A program made the translations under genes and the position numbers. 9,804 nt of DNA from an uncultured Actinomycetes bacterium (GTDB lineage Bacteria > Actinomycetota > Thermoleophilia > Solirubrobacterales > Solirubrobacteraceae). Every line of letters starts with the position of its first letter. Position 1 is the stretch's first letter. This document shows positions 1 through 8,500 of this stretch, piece after piece. The notes under the pieces are model-generated. The model was not told the origin of the DNA. It saw only the letters and a program-made list of their open reading frames with translations, and did not search any database. The stretch lies in NCBI GenBank assembly GCA_937888775.1, contig CALAQT010000008.1, positions 1 to 9,804 on the forward strand, written 5' to 3'.

Positions 1-3
1 TTC

Positions 4-40
4 AGAAACGGCCGCGCCCTCAGCCAGCGCGGCCGTTTCT
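4..40. terminator. Strong hairpin, probable bidirectional terminator
   Basis: Bases 4-17 are perfectly complementary to bases 27-40, giving a 14-bp GC-rich stem with a 9-base loop. On the plus strand the T-rich run TTTCTT closes the stem, as expected for a factor-independent terminator of a gene lying left of the window. The hairpin also sits immediately downstream of the minus-strand stop codon at 43-45, so it could end transcription from both sides. The T-tract is short on the minus side. Confidence 0.8.
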
Positions 41-42
41 TG

Positions 43-828
43 TCACCAAAGGGTTCTTCCGTGGCAAGTAGTTAGTTGGGGCGCCCAGTCCGGCGTGAAG
101 GCTGGGAAGACGGAGCTGGCCAGCAGCCGCCGCAGCGCGCGGGCGGCATTGGGGTAGAGGCTGAGGTGAAACGGTCCGTCGGCTAGCACGCCCTGGTTGT
201 AGATCAGCATCCGCGCCCGGGGGTGCGAGCTGACCCAAGCCGGCAGCTGATCGACGAACCCGGGGTCATCGGCGCCCCACAGCGCATACTCGCCGAATAC
301 GAACGGCTGCCCCGGAAAGGCGTCGTAGAGCGAGGTCAGCCCGGAGAAGTTAGGGAATTTGCCGTAGAAGTCGGTGCCCACCCAGTCGACCCAGCGCCCG
401 CCCGGCCAGTAGGCCGAGGGTGCGTTTCCGGGCACGCCGGGCAAGCCTGCCACCTGCGGCACCCACAACATTGCGACTTCGGGCGCAGGGAGATCGGCGC
501 GCGTGTGCAGGCGCGGCATGCCCAGGCGCGCCAGCACTAGGTCGATGTGCGACAACGTGCCGCCCCGGAGGATCAGCGTGACCCGCTCCCAGGCCAGCTT
601 GAACGCGTGCGTCGAGTGGGCCGCGTCACGGGGACTGCCGTCGGCGTTGAAGGCGCTGTAGGGGTTCCAGTTGCCGTCCATCTCGGCCATCAGGCGGATG
701 TAGGTGACGTGGCCGCTGGCGGACATGGCGTGATTGAGCGCGATCAGCCAGGCGTCGCCGTTGCCGTCGGCGATTCCCAGCGGGCTGATCATCTCCCGCG
801 TGCCCGAGGCGGTGGTGATGTGGATCAT
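43..828 (-). CDS. GH26-like glycoside hydrolase, C-terminal part of a broken gene
   Basis: This 261-residue frame matches the second part of a TIM-barrel glycoside hydrolase resembling family 26 (beta-mannanase-like) proteins. What is seen: RLMAEMDGNW, with E49 in the place of the acid/base residue; a W-rich segment around residues 141-155 (WPGGRWVDWVGTDFYG); and FGEYALWG, with E180 as candidate nucleophile. The histidine that usually precedes the acid/base motif of true GH26 enzymes is replaced here (AEMD instead of HEMN), so substrate and activity are uncertain. The ATG at 828 is only the first start in this frame. Homologous-looking protein continues upstream in the same frame (IFADVAAARSR, from 888), and the signal peptide lies further upstream in another frame. 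The open frame is therefore most likely the remnant of a longer secreted or lipoprotein hydrolase rather than a native start. It ends just before the terminator hairpin. Confidence 0.65.
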   Translation of the reverse strand: MIHITTASGTREMISPLGIADGNGDAWLIALNHAMSASGHVTYIRLMAEMDGNWNPYSAFNADGSPRDAAHSTHAFKLAWERVTLILRGGTLSHIDLVLARLGMPRLHTRADLPAPEVAMLWVPQVAGLPGVPGNAPSAYWPGGRWVDWVGTDFYGKFPNFSGLTSLYDAFPGQPFVFGEYALWGADDPGFVDQLPAWVSSHPRARMLIYNQGVLADGPFHLSLYPNAARALRRLLASSVFPAFTPDWAPQLTTCHGRTLW

Positions 829-832
829 CAGT

Positions 833-868
833 CGCGACCGCGCGACCGCGCGACCGCGCGACCGCGCG
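833..868. repeat. 8-bp tandem repeat, 4.5 perfect copies
   Basis: The unit CGCGACCG occurs four times in perfect tandem from 833 to 864, followed by CGCG. It lies inside the coding part of the GH26-like gene. In the frame that joins IFADVAAAR to LMIHITT it encodes an arginine-rich SRGRAVARSR stretch. Because 8 is not a multiple of 3, each gain or loss of one unit shifts the frame, while three units (24 bp) keep it. Confidence 0.9.
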
Positions 869-926
869 GCGGCGACGTCGGCGAAGATCCCGGGAGGTAC
901 TCGCCCCAGGCCGCGAACACCTGAAG

Positions 927-998
927 CCGGATGACTCGAGCACCGCCCGTTAGGCGAGGCCGGATGCCGAGCGGGCGGCTGGCTCGAGGGCCGGATGC
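927..998. repeat. Repeat-rich hairpin segment interrupting the GH26-like gene
   Basis: The word CCGGATG occurs three times, at 927, 960 and 991, spaced 33 and 31 bp. Between the outer copies is an imperfect inverted repeat: 935-949 (CTCGAGCACCGCCCG) against 972-988 (CGGGCGGCTGGCTCGAG), with a 22-base loop. The segment sits exactly where the protein should pass from GKHPA to LQVFAAWGEY, and it contains the stop codon at 950-952. It may be an inserted or locally duplicated sequence; no transposase or longer terminal repeat is seen. Confidence 0.5.
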
Positions 999-1270
999 TT
1001 GCCGACCGCCTGCTGATAGGCCGAGATCGGCTGGCCGGCCACGCCCTGGAACACCTTGCCCGCCGGGGGCAGATAGGCCTGGGCCGATGCCCGCCCGGCG
1101 CCGGAGCCGCAGCTGAAGAGCAGGAAAGCGCAGGCGATTGACGTAACCAGCGGCCAGCGGCGCGGTAGATTGCAACACAAGGTCGGTCCGCAGCGCGCCA
1201 AAAGCCGTCTCTCGGTCCCGACGGCCGCGACCTTAGCCGGCAGCACCCTGTCTAGCCGGAAGAACCCCTC

Positions 1271-2989
1271 TTGAGCTTCGATACCCCTCGCCTATCACGC
1301 TGGACGCCGCCGATCGCCGCCTTCGTCGCGGCGCTGGTGGGCGTGATCAACGTCGCCTCCACGCTTACGCCCAACATCCGCTGGCGTGGCCATCTGCTGC
1401 TGTCATTCGAGCCGGTCGAGGCGATCAGGCTGTTCCACGCGTTCGCGCTGCCGGCCGGGGCCGCACTGCTGCTCGTGGCGCCCTATCTGCTCAAGCGCCG
1501 CCGCCGCGCCTGGCAGGCGGCGGTGATCCTGATGCTGACGCTGGGGGTGTTCGACCTGCTCAAGGGGCTGGACTTTGAGGAAACGGCGATCACCTGGCTC
1601 GCCGCCGGACTGCTGCTCGGCTGTGGCTCTGCCTTCCGCGTACGCCACGACCGGATCACGCTGCGCTCGGCCGTCTGGCGGGTGCCGCTGCTCGGTGTGT
1701 TTGGGCTGACGTTCGCTGCGGTCGCCGCCTGGGCCTCGGAAGGCCGCCCCTCGTGGGCGTCGGTGGCGCGCGAGACGGGCGATCTGCTGCTGTGGCGCAG
1801 CGGCCCGTGGCACTTCGAGCGCCACACGGTGTGGTTGCTGCACAAGCACTTCATGTGGATGCCGCTGGGCGTGCATCTGATCGAGGCCGGCACGCTGATC
1901 GCCGCCGCCTACGTGGTCTTCCGGCCGCTCACCGCCCCCCGCGCGCTGCCGGGCCCGGCCGCGCGCAACGCCGCCGCCGAGCTGGTCCGAGCCCACGGCA
2001 CAGACACCCTGTCGTACTTCAAATTGCGCGCCGACAAGCAGTATTTCTTCAGCTCCGACCGCTGCGCGTTTGTCGGCTACCGGATCGAGAACGGCGTGCT
2101 GCTGATGTCCGGCGATCCGGTCGGACCACTGGATGCGTTTCCCGCGCTCCTGGAGCAGCTCCGGGCGTTCGCCGATACGCTGGGGCTCAAGCTAGGCGCG
2201 ATCGGGGCCAGCCAGCGCCTGTGCCCGCTGTACGAGGAGCTGGGGCTGCACACGATCTATCTCGGCGACGAGGCACTGATTGAGCTGGACGAGTTCTCGC
2301 TGGAGGGACGCGCAATCCGTAAGGTCCGCCAGTCCGTCAGCCGCCTGAGCAAGGCCGGCTACAGCGCCGAGCTGCTCGAGGTGCGGGCCCTGGATCATGA
2401 CGCCGTGGCCGAGATAGAGCTGGTGCTCGAACGCGGACGCGAGGGGGCTCCAGAACGCGGCTTCTCGATGGCGATGGATTCACTGCTCGGTGACCACGAC
2501 CAGGACACCCTTGTCGTGCTGGCCCGCGACGAGCAGGGCGCAATCCGCGGGGTCCTGCATTTCGTGCCCTGTTACGGCCGCTCGGCGATGTCGCTGTCGT
2601 TCATGCGCCGTGACCCCGGCACCCCCAACGGTCTGACCGAGTTCCTGGTCGTAAAGGCCACCGAGCTGCTGCGAGAGCGGGGCTTGCACGAGATGTCGCT
2701 CAATTTCGCCGCATTTGCGCGTTGGATGCACAGTCCGACCAAGCGCTCCGAACGGGTGCTAGGCAAGCTGATCGCGCTCGGCAATCCGTTCTTTCAAATC
2801 GAGAGCCTGTACCGTTTCAACGCCAAGTTCTTCCCTCGCTGGGAGCCGCGCTACCTCGTCTATGAGGGTGCGCTCGGGCTGCCACGCGCCAGCCTGGCGG
2901 CGATGTGGGCCGAGGGCCAGCTGTGGAAGCCGGAGCTGCTGCGCGCCCGCACGACGGGCGCAGCGCGATTGGCGGCGCGCGCGCGCTAA
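1271..2989 (+). CDS. MprF/LysX-like membrane protein with C-terminal DUF2156 domain
   Basis: The 572-residue product has about six hydrophobic helices in its first 220 residues (about 12-30, 52-73, 82-98, 105-121, 136-155, 195-217). A soluble DUF2156 domain follows, at about 235-535. Characteristic blocks are DTLSYFKLRADKQYFFSS (245-262), MSGDPVGP (279-286), GRAIRKVRQSVSRLSKAGY (346-364), ERGFSM (395-400), the NG pair at 453-454 and SLNFAAF (476-482). Proteins with this layout (MprF, mycobacterial LysX) use aminoacyl-tRNA to attach lysine or alanine to phosphatidylglycerol in the membrane, lowering surface charge and giving resistance to cationic peptides. The aminoacyl specificity cannot be read here, and there is no fused lysyl-tRNA synthetase domain. 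The start is TTG at 1271: it has GGAAG at 1258-1262, and an in-frame stop at 1253-1255 leaves no upstream alternative. It is a single gene, divergent from the broken hydrolase and codirectional with the ATP synthase operon 229 bp downstream. Confidence 0.85.
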   Translation: MSFDTPRLSRWTPPIAAFVAALVGVINVASTLTPNIRWRGHLLLSFEPVEAIRLFHAFALPAGAALLLVAPYLLKRRRRAWQAAVILMLTLGVFDLLKGLDFEETAITWLAAGLLLGCGSAFRVRHDRITLRSAVWRVPLLGVFGLTFAAVAAWASEGRPSWASVARETGDLLLWRSGPWHFERHTVWLLHKHFMWMPLGVHLIEAGTLIAAAYVVFRPLTAPRALPGPAARNAAAELVRAHGTDTLSYFKLRADKQYFFSSDRCAFVGYRIENGVLLMSGDPVGPLDAFPALLEQLRAFADTLGLKLGAIGASQRLCPLYEELGLHTIYLGDEALIELDEFSLEGRAIRKVRQSVSRLSKAGYSAELLEVRALDHDAVAEIELVLERGREGAPERGFSMAMDSLLGDHDQDTLVVLARDEQGAIRGVLHFVPCYGRSAMSLSFMRRDPGTPNGLTEFLVVKATELLRERGLHEMSLNFAAFARWMHSPTKRSERVLGKLIALGNPFFQIESLYRFNAKFFPRWEPRYLVYEGALGLPRASLAAMWAEGQLWKPELLRARTTGAARLAARAR

Positions 2990-3012
2990 CCTCAGCTTAA
3001 CGAGAGGGCTCG

Positions 3013-3039
3013 CCACCAGCCTCTCAGAGGTGGTGGTTT
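3013..3039 (+). terminator. Small hairpin after the DUF2156 gene, possible terminator
   Basis: Bases 3013-3023 (CCACCA, a bulged G, CCTC) can pair with 3027-3036 (GAGG, TGGTGG) around a three-base loop, and TTT follows. It lies 24 bp after the TAA of the DUF2156 gene. The T-run is only three bases, so termination may be weak. The remaining spacer up to 3218 must hold the ATP synthase promoter if the operon has its own. I looked for -35/-10 pairs and found none convincing; TTGAGC at 3124 has no good -10 partner. Confidence 0.45.
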
Positions 3040-3218
3040 GCGGAGCGCACCGGCGCTGATCTGAGCCGACGTGTTCCTCTCCGCGTCAGTAGCCTACGCC
3101 GCCCGTAAGGTCAGGAACTCAGCTTGAGCAGCGTCAGCCGAAAACATGACGAGACGTCGTCCACCCGCCACCGCCGGGAACGTCACCGACGCCGCAACGG
3201 CCACGCCGGAGCCACGCG

Positions 3219-3632
3219 TTGTCGCTGAGTGCATCCACGATCTCTGAGCCTCCGGTGACAGCACTGCGCTACTTCGATGTCGTGCTGCTGGTGGTCGCAG
3301 CGCCGATCATGCTGCTGATCGGCGTGCCCGCCTCCGGCTACTGCATCGGGGCGGCGGCCTGGATCGTGCTGCGCGCGATCGGGGTAGGAGTTGAACGTGC
3401 AGCCACCGCCGTCGAGATCAACAGCGCGATCGCGATCAGGCTCGGATACATGTTGGGACGGCTGTTCCTGCTGGCGATCGCCGTGATCCTCGTGCGCAAG
3501 TCCGACGGCCAAAATGCCGGACTCGCGGCGCTGGTCGTAGTCGTGTTCGCCTTCACGGTCCAGCTAGCCACGTCGGCTCTCAACCGTCCCGGATCGAACC
3601 GCCCACGATCGACCCGCGGCGGACCGCGATGA
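3219..3632 (+). CDS. Small four-helix membrane protein, probable ATP synthase subunit I-like
   Basis: The 137-residue product has four hydrophobic segments, at about 19-35, 40-56, 76-93 and 98-118, and a short basic proline/arginine-rich tail. Size, helix count and position directly before atpB fit the AtpI group (ATP synthase protein I), which in other bacteria helps assemble the c-ring or handle magnesium. I cannot recognise a diagnostic motif, so the name rests mainly on context. The TTG at 3219 is chosen because GGAG lies at 3208-3211, seven bases upstream; a GTG at 3255 (V13) is the alternative, with a weaker site. The stop overlaps the atpB start by four bases (ATGA), implying translational coupling and membership in the operon as its first visible cistron. 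Confidence 0.6.
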   Translation: MSLSASTISEPPVTALRYFDVVLLVVAAPIMLLIGVPASGYCIGAAAWIVLRAIGVGVERAATAVEINSAIAIRLGYMLGRLFLLAIAVILVRKSDGQNAGLAALVVVVFAFTVQLATSALNRPGSNRPRSTRGGPR

Positions 3633-4519
3633 GCAGGACACGAAAGCTCCTCCTCGGTATCGCCGGGTTCTACGTCCTGGGCCTGGTCCTGCTCGCCGTC
3701 ATCTTCGGCGTCGCCTCGAAGAAGAACAACGTCTTCCAGATCCAGAATGAGTTCAAGCTGGTCAACTGGATTCACCTCGGTGTATTCAGCATCAATCGCG
3801 CCGTGGTGTACCTGATCCTCGCCGCGATCTGCACGATCGGCACGATGCTGTGGATCTCGCGGCGCATGCACGCGCGGCCCAACCGCGTGCAGACCGCGGT
3901 CGAAGTGATCTTCAGCCTGATGAAGGACAACATCACCCGCGGGAACATGCCCGACTCGATGGCCGCCAAGTGGTTTCCGTTCATCGGCGCGCTGTTCCTG
4001 TTCATCTGGTTTTGCAACCTGATCGGCTACCTCCCGCTGCCGACCAACAGCGAGGAGACGTTCAACGTCTTCGGGGCACAGATCCCGGACTTCGCGCTCT
4101 ATGCCGCCACCGCGAACGTCTCGGTTCCGCTGGTGCTCGCGCTCGTCGTGTTCATCGCCTTCAACACCGAGGGGATCCGGGCGCAGGGGCCGATCGGCTA
4201 CGTCAAGAGCCTGATCCCGTCCGGGGTGCACGGGCCGATGCTGATCCTGATCGCACCGCTTGAGATCGTCTCAACGTTCATGCGGCTCGTGTCGCTGACG
4301 ATCCGGCTGTTCGCCAACATCCTGGCCGGACACATGATCATCCTGTTCATGGCCGGCGGGCTCGCGGTGATCCTCGGACTCTCGGTCCTGGGGTGGTTCA
4401 CGCTGCCGGTCGGGATCGCCGTCTACCTGTTCGAGCTCGGGCTCGTGGCGACGCTGCAGGCGTTCATCTTCGCGACCCTTACGGCCATCTACGTCGGTGG
4501 CGCGGTCTCTCATCACTAA
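3629..4519 (+). CDS. atpB: F1Fo ATP synthase subunit a
   Basis: Subunit a is the membrane stator that forms the two half-channels carrying ions to and from the c-ring. The 296-residue product has an N-terminal helix (about 6-28), then further helices including those around 57-75, 116-134, 164-178, 205-255 and 260-290. The essential arginine is R226 in SLTIRLFANILAGH. H235 occupies the place of E. coli Glu219 and E269 (YLFEL) that of His245, the swapped His/Glu pair seen in many bacteria. Q277 in TLQAFIFATLTAIYV matches E. coli Gln252. The ATG overlaps the previous stop by four bases; the ribosome site is weak, so coupling is likely. Length and motifs are normal for the family. Confidence 0.97.
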   Translation: MSRTRKLLLGIAGFYVLGLVLLAVIFGVASKKNNVFQIQNEFKLVNWIHLGVFSINRAVVYLILAAICTIGTMLWISRRMHARPNRVQTAVEVIFSLMKDNITRGNMPDSMAAKWFPFIGALFLFIWFCNLIGYLPLPTNSEETFNVFGAQIPDFALYAATANVSVPLVLALVVFIAFNTEGIRAQGPIGYVKSLIPSGVHGPMLILIAPLEIVSTFMRLVSLTIRLFANILAGHMIILFMAGGLAVILGLSVLGWFTLPVGIAVYLFELGLVATLQAFIFATLTAIYVGGAVSHH

Positions 4520-4525
4520 ACACAG

Positions 4526-4545
4526 AAGGAGCTGAGCTCAAAGTG
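4526..4545 (+). promoter_or_regulatory. Ribosome binding site fixing the GTG start of atpE
   Basis: AAGGAG at 4526-4531 lies 11 bases before GTG at 4543. It is the best Shine-Dalgarno match in the early part of the operon. That fits the need to make c in many copies per enzyme. It decides the atpE start, because the same frame is open further upstream into atpB. Confidence 0.75.
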
Positions 4546-4800
4546 CTTACACACATCATCTCGTTTGCCGCCTCGTCCGGGGTCGGAGCGGGACTCGGCA
4601 TCGGGATCGGCGGCGGGCTCGGCGCCTTGGGCGCCGGCGTCGGCATCGGCATCATCTTCGGCAAGGTCATCGAGGCCGTCACGCGCCAGCCCGAGATGCG
4701 CGACGAGATCACCCAGATCCAGTGGCTCGGCTTTGCGCTCACCGAAGCGTGCTTCTTCTACGGCCTGGTGGCCGGCCTGATCTCCTACGTGCTCAAGTAG
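4543..4800 (+). CDS. atpE: F1Fo ATP synthase subunit c (proteolipid)
   Basis: Subunit c forms the rotating membrane ring. From GTG at 4543 the product is 85 residues, a typical hairpin of two helices joined by the polar loop R48-Q49-P50. The ion-binding carboxylate is E68 (ALTEACFFYGL), equivalent to E. coli Asp61. The position that holds the sodium-ligand glutamine in Na+-driven enzymes is I35 here, and A69 replaces the serine/threonine that follows the glutamate, so proton coupling is expected. The first helix is very glycine-rich: every second residue from 13 to 23 is Gly, followed by G24, G25, G27, G30, G32, G34 and G36. This is longer than the usual four-glycine GxGxGxG motif that sets helix packing in the ring. 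The TAG stop abuts the atpF ATG. Confidence 0.96.
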   Translation: MLTHIISFAASSGVGAGLGIGIGGGLGALGAGVGIGIIFGKVIEAVTRQPEMRDEITQIQWLGFALTEACFFYGLVAGLISYVLK

Positions 4801-5358
4801 ATGGCCAGCTCCCTCGTACCTGCCGCGTCGAGCGGCTCGTTCCTGATCTCGCCCAACGTCGGGCTGATGATCTGGACGCTGCTGCTGTTCGGGATCTCGA
4901 TGTACGTGCTCGCGAAGCTCGCGTTTCCGCTGATCACCGAGGCCCTCGACCGCCGCCAGAAGGCGATCGAGAACTCGATCGATGCCGCCGAGCGCACGCG
5001 CTCGGAGGCCGACCAGCTGCTGGCGGACTACCGTGAGCGGCTCAAGGAGGCACGCCACCAGGCGGACGAGATCGTCGATCGGTCGCGTAAGGCCGCCGAG
5101 ATCCACGAGCGCGACGCTCATCAGGACGCCCACACCAAGCGCGAGCAGATGATGGAGCAGACGCGACGGGACATCGAGTCCGAGACCCGCCGGGCGATCG
5201 ACGAGATCCGGCGGGAGGTCGCCGACCTGACCGTGCTGGCGACCGAGAAGGTCACTCGCAAAACGCTGACCGAGGACGACCAGCGCCGGCTGGTGGAGGA
5301 TGCGCTCTCCGAGCTCGATTTCAGCGCGCTGAGCGCAGAGGGCGGACGGGGTCGCTAG
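4801..5358 (+). CDS. atpF: F1Fo ATP synthase subunit b
   Basis: Subunit b is the peripheral stalk that ties F1 to subunit a. The 185-residue product has one membrane helix at about 21-43 (LMIWTLLLFGISMYVLAKL). A long, highly charged helix from about 46 to 170, rich in Arg, Glu, Ala and Gln, follows with no proline or glycine breaks. TEALDRRQKAIENSI, just after the membrane helix, is typical of bacterial b. It is a stand-alone b and is not fused to delta. ATG at 4801 follows the atpE stop with no gap and no clear ribosome site, so it probably depends on reinitiation. Its stop overlaps the atpH start by one base. Confidence 0.95.
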   Translation: MASSLVPAASSGSFLISPNVGLMIWTLLLFGISMYVLAKLAFPLITEALDRRQKAIENSIDAAERTRSEADQLLADYRERLKEARHQADEIVDRSRKAAEIHERDAHQDAHTKREQMMEQTRRDIESETRRAIDEIRREVADLTVLATEKVTRKTLTEDDQRRLVEDALSELDFSALSAEGGRGR

Positions 5359-5888
5359 TGGAGGAGATCGCCCAGGTCTACGCGCGGGCGCTGTTCGAGG
5401 TGGCCCTCGAGCACGACGTGCTGGACCGGGTCCGGGAGCAGCTCGGGCAGCTGGCCGATGCGATGCACGAGAACCGCGACCTGGCTGTGTTCTTCTTCTC
5501 GCCCTACTTCTCCACCGACGAGAAGAAGCAGGGCCTGCACAGCGCGCTGGATGGCGCCGAGCCGGCGTTTGAGAACTTCATCGAGGCGCTGATCGAGCGT
5601 CACCGGATGCCGGCCATCTTCCGCATCCGCGCCCGCTTCGACAAGCTGTGGGATGAAGAGAAGAAGCTGCTGCCCGTGCTGGTCACCAGCGCCGTGGAGC
5701 TCGACGAGTCGGTCGTCAAGAGCCTCGGGGACCGGATCGGCGAACAGGTCGGGCGCAACGTCCAGCTCTCGACCGAGATAGAACCGGACATCCTCGGCGG
5801 CATCGTGCTGCGCGTGGGCAATGTGATCCTCGACGCGTCGATCCGAAACCGTCTCAACCAACTTCGCAAGCAAGTCGCGCAGGCGTAG
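5358..5888 (+). CDS. atpH: F1 ATP synthase subunit delta
   Basis: Delta sits on top of the alpha3beta3 head and links it to subunit b. The 176-residue length is standard (E. coli 177). The N-terminal helical domain opens with QVYARALFEVALEHD. The conserved C-terminal block is at 142-166 (EPDILGGIVLRVGNVILDAS, then IRNRL), the family signature. The middle segment FFFSPYFSTDEKKQGL with HRMPAIFRIR resembles delta subunits of deep-branching actinobacteria as I remember them; this is an impression, not a search result. The start is GTG at 5358, sharing its G with the atpF TAG. The 30-bp gap to atpA contains that gene's ribosome site. Confidence 0.94.
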   Translation: MEEIAQVYARALFEVALEHDVLDRVREQLGQLADAMHENRDLAVFFFSPYFSTDEKKQGLHSALDGAEPAFENFIEALIERHRMPAIFRIRARFDKLWDEEKKLLPVLVTSAVELDESVVKSLGDRIGEQVGRNVQLSTEIEPDILGGIVLRVGNVILDASIRNRLNQLRKQVAQA

Positions 5889-5918
5889 CCAGCCGCGCCT
5901 GTCAAGGGAGCCACTTCA

Positions 5919-7571
<1,653 letters not shown>

Positions 7572-7591
7572 GCCGGCGAGCCTCCTAGGCG

Positions 7592-8500
7592 ATGGCAACC
7601 TCGCAGCGCGATGTTCGCAACCGCATCAGTGCGGTCAAGAACATCCAAAAGATCACCCGGGCGATGGAGATGGTCGCCGCCGCGCGCCTGCGCCGAGCCG
7701 AGCAGCGCATCGAGGCGCTGCGCCCCTACGCCGACGCGATCCGGCGGATGACCCGGCAGGCTGCCGAGGCGGCGGGCAGCGTCCCGCGGCTGCCGATCCT
7801 CACCGAGCACGAACAGGTGCGCTCGGTCGGCCTGCTGGTGGTCGCCGGCGACCGGGGCCTGGCCGGTGCGTTTAACTCAAATGTGGTGCGCGCCGGCGTC
7901 GCCGCCGGGCGCGCGCACAGCGGGGACGGGCGCACGCCGGTCTATTTCGCCTCCGGCCGACGACCGGCTTCGTCGCTGACCTTCCGCGGGCTGGAGCCCG
8001 CCCAGAGCTTCATGGGCTTCACCGATCGCCCGGCCTACGCCGACGCCCGTCGGATCGCCGAGCGCCTGATGGCCGCCTACATCGACGACGAGGTCGATCA
8101 GGTCGAGGTGTTCTACAACGGCTACATCTCACCGCTGTCGCAGGTGGTGCGCCGCGAGACGCTGCTGCCCCTCCAGCAGGCCACCGTGCTGGACGGTGAC
8201 TCCGATCAGGAGGATGAATCCTCCCCGCAGCGTGAGCACCACGCGCTGGTCGAGTACGAACCCGATCCCGAGGAGATCCTCAAGCGCCTGGTGCCCGACT
8301 ACGTTGAGATCTCGATCTACCGGGCGCTGCTGGAATCGACCGCGTCCGAGCACGGCGCGCGGATGACGGCGATGCGCAACGCATCAGAGAACGCCAGCAC
8401 GCTGATCGAGGATTACACGCTTGAGATGAACCGGGCCCGCCAGGCGGAGATCACGCAGGAGATCATGGAAGTCGTCGCCGGCGCCGAAGGCCTCGGCTAG
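7592..8500 (+). CDS. atpG: F1 ATP synthase subunit gamma
   Basis: Gamma is the central shaft whose rotation drives catalysis. The 302-residue product has the N-terminal helix (DVRNRISAVKNIQKITRAME), the GDRGLAGAFNSN block at 86-97 and the C-terminal signature ITQEIMEVVAGAEG at 287-300, followed by only two residues. It is about 15 residues longer than the E. coli subunit (287). The surplus is largely an acidic segment at about 198-226 (DGDSDQEDESSPQ, then EYEPDPEE) between the globular domain and the C-terminal helix. There is no cysteine, so chloroplast-style thiol control is excluded. The ATG at 7592 lacks a good Shine-Dalgarno sequence: the bases just before it read CCTCCTAGG. Translation probably depends on coupling with atpA, 20 bp upstream. 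Confidence 0.95.
   Translation: MATSQRDVRNRISAVKNIQKITRAMEMVAAARLRRAEQRIEALRPYADAIRRMTRQAAEAAGSVPRLPILTEHEQVRSVGLLVVAGDRGLAGAFNSNVVRAGVAAGRAHSGDGRTPVYFASGRRPASSLTFRGLEPAQSFMGFTDRPAYADARRIAERLMAAYIDDEVDQVEVFYNGYISPLSQVVRRETLLPLQQATVLDGDSDQEDESSPQREHHALVEYEPDPEEILKRLVPDYVEISIYRALLESTASEHGARMTAMRNASENASTLIEDYTLEMNRARQAEITQEIMEVVAGAEGLG

Larger units (their letters stand above)
829..1246 (-). pseudogene. Frame-broken N-terminal part of the GH26-like gene
   Basis: Reading leftward from a GTG at 1246, one frame encodes a plausible export signal (RRWPLVTSIACAFLLFSCGSG, then AQ-AYLPPAGKVFQG). A cysteine after LLFS could be a lipobox. The frame continues to ISAYQQAVGKHPA and then stops at 950-952. 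A second frame carries LQVFAAWGEYLPG (about 925-888), and a third carries IFADVAAARSR from 888 into the intact C-terminal part. Together these blocks read as one GH26-like N-terminus, so at least two frame changes separate signal peptide and catalytic part. A 64-bp repeat-containing segment lies at the first break and an 8-bp tandem repeat follows the second. This is either a real pseudogene or an assembly with base errors; the sequence alone cannot decide. The true start is uncertain because only 24 bp separate 1246 from the divergent gene. Confidence 0.6.

Noticed and set aside
833..868. Possible CRISPR or origin-type repeat
   Set aside because: The units are 8 bp with no spacers and lie within a protein-coding region; this is a simple tandem repeat.
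3040..3218. Promoter or extra small gene in the spacer before the ATP synthase operon
   Set aside because: TTGAGC at 3124 and TAGCCT near 3090 were considered, but no -35/-10 pair has acceptable spacing and match. No short frame has both a ribosome site and protein-like composition.
3338..4231. Long antisense open frame (297 codons) opposite the I-like gene and atpB
   Set aside because: It is an arginine-, aspartate- and glutamine-rich shadow of the real genes, caused by high-GC codon use. It has no domain-like blocks and overlaps certain coding sequence.
4543..4800. Sodium-driven c-ring
   Set aside because: The glutamine ligand of known Na+ c subunits is isoleucine here (I35), and alanine follows the key glutamate, so the known sodium site is absent.
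4801..5888. b-delta fusion as in mycobacteria
   Set aside because: b and delta are two complete frames of normal length with a stop and start sharing one base; nothing indicates a fusion or a frameshift within them.
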